64,000 bases of DNA, taken from Alloscardovia sp963543015. Lineage in GTDB: Bacteria; Actinomycetota; Actinomycetes; Actinomycetales; Bifidobacteriaceae. A program made the position numbers and the translations under genes. The notes beneath the pieces are model-generated. The model searched no databases, was not told where the DNA came from, and saw nothing but the letters and a program-made list of their open reading frames with translations. Of this stretch, positions 8,768 to 15,817 are shown one piece after another; the stretch's first letter is position 1; each line of letters begins with the position of its first letter. The stretch lies in contig CAUTYZ010000002.1 of NCBI GenBank assembly GCA_963543015.1, forward strand, positions 124,001 through 188,000. Reading direction: 5' to 3'.

Positions 8768-9820
8768 ATGAACACACACATTACTATTGATAAGCGTACG
8801 GTCGAGCGCTATGAACAGGACTATATCGACTCTAAGCGCGATGCTGAATCACCGAGCGAACTCTTTACTGATTGGTTTGCCGCGATATGCGTACTGTGGG
8901 CGATGGCATTACATCATTGTCAACGACGTATCGAATGGAGTGAAGATCAGCTGTATAAGGCCATAGTGGGGCTCAATACGCATCTATCATTGCGCGATGC
9001 GTTTATACTGACAGCGATGGAGGAAATTCCACTGCGCAGTATTCTGACGTTGGTTACTCATCCGTGGAGAGAGTTTAGTTCCGAACTTGTCAAACACTCA
9101 CTCATAGAAATTTTCGAAAATCCTGATGCGACGCCACAACGCGACAGAATCGAATGCGCGATAGACCTTCTTCAGCAGTTGAAGGTTGATTTTGATGAAC
9201 AGTACAACGTGTGCATCTATGCTATGACAGCATATTGGCGTTGGTGGATGGGAGATATAGACGAAGCTCGCGAGATGAATGACCGAGCGCTGAGCATTGA
9301 TCAGGATTACTCGCTTTCGAGAATTATTAATACTGCCCTCATCCATGAGCTCTATCCAGCATGGTATCGCCGTGAACACGGCATACCTGAAAAATGCGAA
9401 ACAAAGAGTAACGAGAATTCCAGTACACAAGCTGGAGAAGCCGGAGATACTGTAGACACTCAAGATACTCAAGATACTCAGGACAGTCCATTTGCTCTAC
9501 AGTCGGTGGACACTCAAGAATCTTCTGAATCTGGCGATACGCAAGAGTCAATCAGTGAAACTTCTGATGAAACACTCACGTATGGGCGTGATGAATTCGA
9601 TGATATGTACGATGCCGATACTGACGACAGGTATGGTGGTGACGGTGGCGACTTAGAAGACAGCTATGACACTGATGGCGTTGGCGATGAGGACGACGGT
9701 TACGACGATATCGACAATCAGGAAACTGATTGGAACGATGACGACAAGCCCGACGAATTTATCGACTACTTAGAAAACTACGATTATGAGGACGATGATA
9801 GTAACTGGCTCAATGGATAA
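8768..9820 (+). CDS. DUF4192-like protein with long acidic tail
   Basis: 350 residues. About residues 1-205 resemble the actinobacterial DUF4192 family near the end of the domain: an Ala/Trp-rich helix (YNVCIYAMTAYWRWWMGD), then EAREMNDRALSIDQDYSLSRII and a final ELYPAWYRRE segment. The remaining ~140 residues are low-complexity Asp/Glu/Ser/Thr-rich, including DTQ repeats and runs of Asp-Gly-Tyr, and are probably disordered. Function is unknown. ATGs at 8744 and 8753 are in frame. 8768 is preferred because the distance from the upstream 28-bp element equals that at the M23-like gene. It sits between the polyprenyl synthase (divergent) and rpoD. Confidence 0.75.
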   Translation: MNTHITIDKRTVERYEQDYIDSKRDAESPSELFTDWFAAICVLWAMALHHCQRRIEWSEDQLYKAIVGLNTHLSLRDAFILTAMEEIPLRSILTLVTHPWREFSSELVKHSLIEIFENPDATPQRDRIECAIDLLQQLKVDFDEQYNVCIYAMTAYWRWWMGDIDEAREMNDRALSIDQDYSLSRIINTALIHELYPAWYRREHGIPEKCETKSNENSSTQAGEAGDTVDTQDTQDTQDSPFALQSVDTQESSESGDTQESISETSDETLTYGRDEFDDMYDADTDDRYGGDGGDLEDSYDTDGVGDEDDGYDDIDNQETDWNDDDKPDEFIDYLENYDYEDDDSNWLNG

Positions 9821-10036
9821 GACGCTTAATATACGGAATGTACAGGGAGCGCTGCTATAAACATTGCTATAAACTCAGCGCTGAATGAGTCTACAACACG
9901 CACGCTCTAGGTAGAGGAAACAAGAACTGTGCACAGCACACAGTAAATTTCTATCTTATAGCAAAAATATCGTCTTGGGAAGAGTCATCAAGGAATAATT
10001 GTCTCACTTATGTGGTTATCTTTCTTAGTAGAACAC

Positions 10037-10065
10037 TTGCACTTGCCAAAAGTGTGCCCTTTTAC
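10037..10065 (+). promoter_or_regulatory. Possible rpoD promoter
   Basis: TTGCAC (10037-10042), 17 nt and TTTTAC (10060-10065) lie about 30 nt before the rpoD start. The -35 is good and the -10 weak. An alternative pairing one turn downstream cannot be excluded. Confidence 0.3.
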
Positions 10066-10095
10066 GGTTACAACGCGTAAAGGTACAAGGAGGAT

Positions 10096-11742
10096 ATGTT
10101 GGCCACAGCGAAAGATACTGCAACGGTAACAACTGAGCAGGTAGAAGCTACACAGGCAACACCACAGAAGAAGACTGCCGCTAAAAAGAAGACAGCGGCT
10201 ACAAAAGCTACCACCAAGACTCAAACTGCGGCAGCAAAAAAGACTACCGTAAAGAAGACCCGCGCTCGCAAGGCTGATGTTAATGCTGAAGTTGAATCAG
10301 TAGATGTCGAGACCGTTGAGGTAGAAGCTGTTGAAGTCGAAGCAGAGACTGTAGAAACAGAAGGCACAGAAACTAAGACTGCTAAGAAGAAGACAACTCG
10401 TAAGAAGACTACAAAGTCTTCGACATCATCGTCGACACGTAAGTCGTCTGCGAAAAAGTCTGCTTCGAAGGATGCGAAAGATTCTGAAGAGCTTGACAAA
10501 CTTGATGAAGACACATCTGACGATACTGAGGTAGAGTCAGATGATATGGATGAGACCCTTGATGATCAGGATGTTGACAAGGATCCAGAGCTTGATGATT
10601 CGGTCGAATTAGATGAAAACGGCGACCCAATTGTCGAAGACGAGGACGATTTAGGCGAAGAATCGATGGATGATCCTGAGCCTGAAAATGATGACGACAC
10701 TGAAGAAGAAGTTGAGGAGCAGCCAACGGAAGAAGGCGCATTCATCCTTAACGAATCTAAAGAAGACGATGATAATCTCACCCCATCGGGCAATCCAAAG
10801 CGTCGCGTTATTGCTACGGGCGCTACGGCTGACCCTGTCAAGGATTACCTGAAGCAGATTGGTCGCGTTAACTTGCTGACAGCAGATCAGGAAGTTGATT
10901 TGTCTGAACGTATCGAAGCTGGCTTGTATGCACAGCACATCATCGACACGCAAAACCTTGACGATATGACGTTCAAGCAGAAGCGCGAACTGAAGTGGGC
11001 TGCCAGCGACGGTAAGAAGGCTAAGGATCATTTGCTTGAAGCAAACCTGCGTCTTGTGGTCTCACTTGCTAAGCGCTACACCGGTCGTGGAATGCTGTTC
11101 TTGGATTTGATTCAGGAAGGTAACTTGGGTCTGATCCGTGCAGTAGAGAAGTTCGACTGGAAGAAGGGCTTCAAGTTCTCGACCTATGCGACATGGTGGA
11201 TTCGTCAGGCAATTACACGTGCTATGGCAGATCAGGCGCGTACTATTCGCGTACCTGTCCACATGGTTGAAGTGATTAATAAGCTTTCCCGTGTTCAGCG
11301 TCAGATGCTTCAAGACTTGGGTCGTGAACCTACGCTCGATGAGCTTGCACGCGAACTGGATATGCCAGTAGAGAAGGTTCAGGAAGTCCAAAAGTATGGT
11401 CGTGAACCAATTTCCTTGCATACTCCATTGGGCGAAGATGGCGATTCTGAGTTCGGTGATTTGAGTGAAGATTCAGATGCAATTGCACCATCAGAATCCG
11501 TCGCATTCTCCCTGCTTCAAGAGCAGTTCCGTCAGGTTCTCGAGACATTAAGTCCTCGAGAAGCAGGCGTGATTAAGATGCGTTATGGTCTTGAAGATGG
11601 ACAGCCTAAGACTTTGGACGATATTGGTCACGTTTACGGCGTCACCCGTGAACGTATCCGTCAGATTGAGTCGAAGACGATGGCGAAGTTGCGTCACCCA
11701 TCACGTTCACAGACATTGCGTGACTTCTTGGAACAAGAGTAA
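10096..11742 (+). CDS. rpoD: Principal RNA polymerase sigma factor (RpoD/HrdB/SigA)
   Basis: Group 1 sigma-70 factor directing transcription of housekeeping genes. 548 residues. The first ~220 are a long disordered extension: an Ala/Lys/Thr-rich basic part followed by a very acidic stretch, as in actinobacterial HrdB proteins. Region 1.2 begins at DPVKDYLKQIG. Region 2 carries NLRLVVSLAKRY, the LDLIQEGNLGLIRAVEKFD box and the -10-recognising TYATWWIRQAITRA. Region 3 has PVHMVEVINKL. Region 4 ends with the helix-turn-helix GVTRERIRQIESK. AGGAGG lies 2 nt before the ATG and 5 nt before a TTG at 10099, so translation may in fact begin at TTG. Confidence 0.95.
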   Translation: MLATAKDTATVTTEQVEATQATPQKKTAAKKKTAATKATTKTQTAAAKKTTVKKTRARKADVNAEVESVDVETVEVEAVEVEAETVETEGTETKTAKKKTTRKKTTKSSTSSSTRKSSAKKSASKDAKDSEELDKLDEDTSDDTEVESDDMDETLDDQDVDKDPELDDSVELDENGDPIVEDEDDLGEESMDDPEPENDDDTEEEVEEQPTEEGAFILNESKEDDDNLTPSGNPKRRVIATGATADPVKDYLKQIGRVNLLTADQEVDLSERIEAGLYAQHIIDTQNLDDMTFKQKRELKWAASDGKKAKDHLLEANLRLVVSLAKRYTGRGMLFLDLIQEGNLGLIRAVEKFDWKKGFKFSTYATWWIRQAITRAMADQARTIRVPVHMVEVINKLSRVQRQMLQDLGREPTLDELARELDMPVEKVQEVQKYGREPISLHTPLGEDGDSEFGDLSEDSDAIAPSESVAFSLLQEQFRQVLETLSPREAGVIKMRYGLEDGQPKTLDDIGHVYGVTRERIRQIESKTMAKLRHPSRSQTLRDFLEQE

Positions 11743-11853
11743 CTTAGAGTTTCTTATTCATCACATGGATGATATCGCTCGTATCTCAGTACAGAGAACT
11801 CTCATAGAGAAAGCGGTATCATCCACGATTTTTTAGCGAACGAGGCATTGTGC

Positions 11854-14337
11854 ATGGCTGCTAAGAAAACAGCAAACGAGGAATATAACGCGAATAGTCT
11901 TTCCGTTTTGGAAGGACTGGATGCAGTACGTAAGCGTCCTGGTATGTACATTGGTACGACGGATAGCCAAGGACTTATGCACTGCTTGTGGGAAATTATA
12001 GACAATTCCGTCGATGAAGCTCTTGCAGGTGCGTGTACTCAAATTACAGTGACATTGCATACTGATGGCTCTATTACCGTGGAAGATAACGGTCGAGGAA
12101 TTCCAATTGACAAGGAATCCAAGACAGGTTTGTCCGGTGTGGAAGTCGTCTTGACGAAGTTGCATGCAGGTGCAAAGTTTGGAAACTCTTCGTATAACGC
12201 CGTGGGTGGTTTGCACGGTGTAGGTTCTTCGGTTGTGAACGCATTGAGTGAGCGTTTGGACGTCGAAGTCGACCGTGACGGTAAGACATACCGTATGGAA
12301 TTCCATCAAGGTAATCCTGGCGTGTACACGGATGCAGATCCCGAGCAGCCTTCACCTCAGTCTCCTTTCAAAGCGACAGCAAAGCGCAAGGCAACAGAAT
12401 TGCGTGTCGTAGGAACGTATTCGGATAAGCATACGGGTACGCGTATTCGTTACTGGCTTGATCATGAGATTTTTAATGCAACGGCACGATTTGACTATCA
12501 GCAGCTTGTCGAGCGCGTTCGTCAAACGTCATTCCTCGTTCCTGGATTGAAAATTATTGTCATCGATGAATCAGTTGATGAAACTGCACACGAGGATGAC
12601 AATGCGATTATTGAAGCACTCTCATCCGCTGACGACAATGGTGTAGAACAAGCTTCGATTGCATCTTCTGATGAGGTCTTGGTGAGCGAAGTGTCAGGAG
12701 AGAGCAATGATGGCAACGATGCGTCGGAAACGCTTCTTTCTGAGGACAAGGTTGAGAATAATTCTGCGGATAAAGCTGAGGAAGATTTCGACGAAGCTCT
12801 TGATGCTGAAGACGATACTGAAGACGACGACACTGAAGAGTCAGATGACGAGGCAGACGACGAATATGATGTGACAAGCACAGCTGCAGAAGAAGCTGCA
12901 CGTGAGACGGCAAAGCGTCAATCCCAAGAGTCACAGAAAAACGCGAAGCATCCTCGTATCCAGATCTTCCATCATGAAGGTGGAATTGTCGATTTCGTGG
13001 ACTTCCTGTCTCGTGGTGATGACGTCAGCGATATCTGGCATATTACTGGCCAAGATACGTACGAAGAAGAAACTCAGGTCGTCGGCGCAAATGGCGATTT
13101 ACATGCGCAAATGATTGAACGTACATGTGACGTCGATATCGCATTGCGCTGGGTGAATGATTACGAGACAGTTATTCGTAGCTTTGTTAACGTTGTGGAG
13201 ACCCCTGGCGGCGGTATGCACGTCGATGGTTTCTTGAATTCGGTGACTAAGCAGGTTCGAAAGAACGTCGAAGCCAACGCACGAAAGCTGAAAATTAGCG
13301 CTAAAGATTCTTCGATGAAGGTCGAACGCGACGATGTGACATCAGGTTTGGTAGCTGTGGTCACGGTGCGCATTGCCGAGCCACAATTCCAAGGACAGAC
13401 AAAGGATGTTCTCGGTACAGCTCCGGTCAAGCCTATCGTGACTAAGATGACCGATAAGCAGCTCGGTGAAATGATTTCCGGTTCAAAGCGTGGCTTTAAA
13501 GATCAGTCTATGCGTGTGCTGGAAAAAATTGTCGGCGAAATGCATGCACGAATCCAAGCTCGTAAGACCAAGGAAGTCACGCGTCGAAAGAACGCGCTGG
13601 AATCTGCATCCATGCCTGCAAAATTGTCCGACTGCCAGCCTGGCAATGACGATATTGCAGAATTGTTCATCGTGGAGGGTGACTCGGCATTGGGTACAGC
13701 TAAGGCTGCTCGCAATTCGATGTTCCAAGCCTTGCTCCCAATTCGCGGTAAGATTCTCAATGTTCAGAAAGCGTCCACTGCACAAATTCTCGCGAATAAA
13801 GAATGTTCATCGATTATCCAAGTAGTCGGTGCAGGATCTGGGTCTACCTTTGATGTGAGCCAATCGCGGTACAACAAGGTTGTCATGATGACTGATGCGG
13901 ATGTCGATGGTGCGCATATTCGTACGTTGCTGTTGACATTGTTCTACCGCTACATGCGTCCGCTGATTGCGGAAGGACATGTGTATGCGGCAGTGCCACC
14001 GTTGCATCGCATCGCGTTGGCTGGAAAGCATAAGGGCGAGTTCATTTATACGTACTCAGAAGAAGAGCTGGGAATTCGTCTGGCGAAGCTTCGCGAACAA
14101 GGAATTTCGTATAACGAGGATATCCAGCGTTACAAGGGTCTGGGTGAGATGGATGCTGATCAGCTCGCAGATACGACTATGGATCCTCGTACGCGAATGC
14201 TTCGACGTATTCGTCTTGAGGATGCTGCTCAAGCGTCGGAAATCTTCAGCCTTCTGATGGGGGATGAAGTTCCTCCACGTAAGCAATTTATCATTGATAA
14301 TGCGGACGATTTTGACCGTTCAAAGATTGACGCGTAA
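11854..14337 (+). CDS. parE: DNA topoisomerase IV subunit B (ParE), with an acidic insertion
   Basis: ATPase subunit of a type IIA topoisomerase that unlinks daughter chromosomes. The GHKL ATPase domain shows EIIDNSVDEALAG, DNGRGIP and GGLHGVGSSVVNAL. The TOPRIM domain shows EGDSALGTAK and the metal-binding TDADVDGAHIRTLL. The C-terminus has RYKGLGEMD. At 827 residues it is long because about 110 acidic/Ser-rich residues are inserted in the transducer domain (about 240-355), between the strand ending KIIVIDES and the FHHEGGI motif. The ATG at 11854 is used because GAGG lies 8 nt upstream. The parC partner lies beyond one MFS gene. GyrB is the alternative, but pairing with a nearby gyrA-like gene away from dnaA favours ParE. 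Confidence 0.87.
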   Translation: MAAKKTANEEYNANSLSVLEGLDAVRKRPGMYIGTTDSQGLMHCLWEIIDNSVDEALAGACTQITVTLHTDGSITVEDNGRGIPIDKESKTGLSGVEVVLTKLHAGAKFGNSSYNAVGGLHGVGSSVVNALSERLDVEVDRDGKTYRMEFHQGNPGVYTDADPEQPSPQSPFKATAKRKATELRVVGTYSDKHTGTRIRYWLDHEIFNATARFDYQQLVERVRQTSFLVPGLKIIVIDESVDETAHEDDNAIIEALSSADDNGVEQASIASSDEVLVSEVSGESNDGNDASETLLSEDKVENNSADKAEEDFDEALDAEDDTEDDDTEESDDEADDEYDVTSTAAEEAARETAKRQSQESQKNAKHPRIQIFHHEGGIVDFVDFLSRGDDVSDIWHITGQDTYEEETQVVGANGDLHAQMIERTCDVDIALRWVNDYETVIRSFVNVVETPGGGMHVDGFLNSVTKQVRKNVEANARKLKISAKDSSMKVERDDVTSGLVAVVTVRIAEPQFQGQTKDVLGTAPVKPIVTKMTDKQLGEMISGSKRGFKDQSMRVLEKIVGEMHARIQARKTKEVTRRKNALESASMPAKLSDCQPGNDDIAELFIVEGDSALGTAKAARNSMFQALLPIRGKILNVQKASTAQILANKECSSIIQVVGAGSGSTFDVSQSRYNKVVMMTDADVDGAHIRTLLLTLFYRYMRPLIAEGHVYAAVPPLHRIALAGKHKGEFIYTYSEEELGIRLAKLREQGISYNEDIQRYKGLGEMDADQLADTTMDPRTRMLRRIRLEDAAQASEIFSLLMGDEVPPRKQFIIDNADDFDRSKIDA

Positions 14338-14368
14338 CGTAGTACAACTGACACAATGAAAAACTAAC

Positions 14369-14431
14369 ATGCGAGATGACATGTTTCTCAGCTTGCTGTG
14401 AGAGCGAGTGAGGAGATGTGACATCTCGCAT
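14369..14431 (+). promoter_or_regulatory. Long inverted repeat between parE and the MFS gene
   Basis: ATGCGAGATG (14369-14378) is the exact complement of CATCTCGCAT (14422-14431), with a further short pairing inside and a purine-rich loop. There is no U-run, so it may be a leader structure or an operator pair as easily as a terminator. Confidence 0.4.
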
Positions 14432-14503
14432 TGTCACGACAGTGCGTCACAACATACAAACATCATACAAAAATACGAGAGAGATCATACGGGGAGTGCC
14501 ACT

Positions 14504-15736
14504 ATGGCAAATATACTGCTCGCTATCATTTATTTGGCATTTATATCGCTGGGCTTGCCTGATTCTTTAATGGGATCTGCTTGGCCGACGATGTATCCGC
14601 AATTCCATGTTCCTGTATCGTATGCGGGCATTGTTTCGTTCATCATTACTTTAGGAACAATTATTTCCTCTCTGCTCAGCGATCGCATTACATATAAGCT
14701 GGGCGCTGGTAAAGTTACGGCAATTTCTGTAGGCTTGACTGCTCTTGCTTTGCTGGGCTTTTCTTTCTCGCCATCATTTATCGTTTTGTGTGCGTGGGCG
14801 ATTCCGTATGGTTTGGGAGCAGGGGCAATTGACGCTGCGCTCAATAATTACGTTGCTTTGCACTACAGCAGCAGGCATATGTCATGGCTTCACGCGATGT
14901 GGGGCGTGGGTACGGTTATTAGCCCAAGTATTATGTCGTATGCTTTGGTTCAGCAGCATCAATGGCAATTGGGCTATCGCTATGTATCGTTTATCCAAAT
15001 TGGTATTTCTGTTGTCATTGCACTGTCATTGCCATTGTGGGCGACTTGTCGTCAGACAGATGCAGCAGCAACTTCACATCACTTAGACCAGTCGCATGAT
15101 ACTGAAACGTCACAATCTGCTGAATCGAGTGCTTCTCAGCAGGCGAAGCCATTGGGGCTTATAGGAACGCTGAAGCTTCCTATGGCTAAAGAAATTATGC
15201 TGATGTTCATCGGATACTGCGGTCTTGAAGGAACGACTGGATTGTGGGCGAGTACGTACGCGATGCAGTCTCGCGGAATTTCCGCGGATGATGCAGCCGT
15301 ATGGGCAAGTTACTTCTTCCTCGGAATCACGGGTGGTCGTTTGCTGTGCGGTTTTATCGCTGATAAATTTACGGATGCGTTCATGATTCGTCTGGGATCA
15401 GTAGTCCTGGGAATCGGCGCGTTCATTACTATTAATCCAACGCGATGGGATAGTGTGACCATGATCGGTCTGATTCTTATCGGTGTAGGCTGTGCGCCTA
15501 TTTATCCAAGTATTATTCATTCCACACCAGAAATATTTGGCGAAGATAAATCACAGGCAATTATCGGAGTTCAAATGGCGAGTGGATACTTGGGCTATCT
15601 CGTCGTGACTCCATTCTTCGGTATTATTGCACGCATTTTCTCGGCGCTATGGATGCCAGCGTATGTGCTTGTGCTCTTCATCATGATGGTCGGAATGCAC
15701 GAATATATTCAATACAAACGCAAGCACATCGCGTAA
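14504..15736 (+). CDS. MFS transporter (12-helix), substrate unknown
   Basis: Integral membrane secondary transporter of 410 residues. About six hydrophobic helices precede a hydrophilic central loop (about 190-220, His/Ser/Gln-rich), then six more follow. An MFS loop 2-3 motif is recognisable as DRITYKLGAGKV and is repeated in the second half as ADKFTDAFMIRLG. The overall look (GLPDSLMGSAWPTM near the N-terminus, GALNNY-like DAALNNYVALHY) resembles the fucose-permease/YfkF-type group, so a sugar or small metabolite is possible. The ATG at 14504 has a GGGGAG site upstream. The frame open to 14408 lacks a site and is not hydrophobic. It is convergent with parC and shares a hairpin. Confidence 0.82.
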   Translation: MANILLAIIYLAFISLGLPDSLMGSAWPTMYPQFHVPVSYAGIVSFIITLGTIISSLLSDRITYKLGAGKVTAISVGLTALALLGFSFSPSFIVLCAWAIPYGLGAGAIDAALNNYVALHYSSRHMSWLHAMWGVGTVISPSIMSYALVQQHQWQLGYRYVSFIQIGISVVIALSLPLWATCRQTDAAATSHHLDQSHDTETSQSAESSASQQAKPLGLIGTLKLPMAKEIMLMFIGYCGLEGTTGLWASTYAMQSRGISADDAAVWASYFFLGITGGRLLCGFIADKFTDAFMIRLGSVVLGIGAFITINPTRWDSVTMIGLILIGVGCAPIYPSIIHSTPEIFGEDKSQAIIGVQMASGYLGYLVVTPFFGIIARIFSALWMPAYVLVLFIMMVGMHEYIQYKRKHIA

Positions 15737-15771
15737 CGCATCAACTATCGCAAACAGTTCAATACATATGC

Positions 15772-15799
15772 ACAAGGGTGGCTCATCAGCCACCCTTGT
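15772..15799. terminator. Bidirectional hairpin between the MFS gene and parC
   Basis: 12-bp perfect stem ACAAGGGTGGCT / AGCCACCCTTGT with a CATC loop, between convergent stop codons. Confidence 0.75.
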
Positions 15800-15817
15800 A
15801 ATGTAAAGGCATGTCGA

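Noticed and set aside
9928..9943. 16-bp word TGTGCACAGCACACAG, repeated exactly at 48024-48039 (upstream of rpoD and of tRNA-Asn)
   Set aside because: An exact 16-mer repeat is roughly expected by chance in 64 kb, and the flanks do not match. It is noted only because both copies precede highly expressed genes.
10221..10514. Long minus-strand frame opposite the 5' part of rpoD
   Set aside because: A shadow of the Lys/Glu/Asp-rich coding strand, giving a Ser/Val/Phe-rich nonsense protein. Similar shadows occur opposite parE and sepH.
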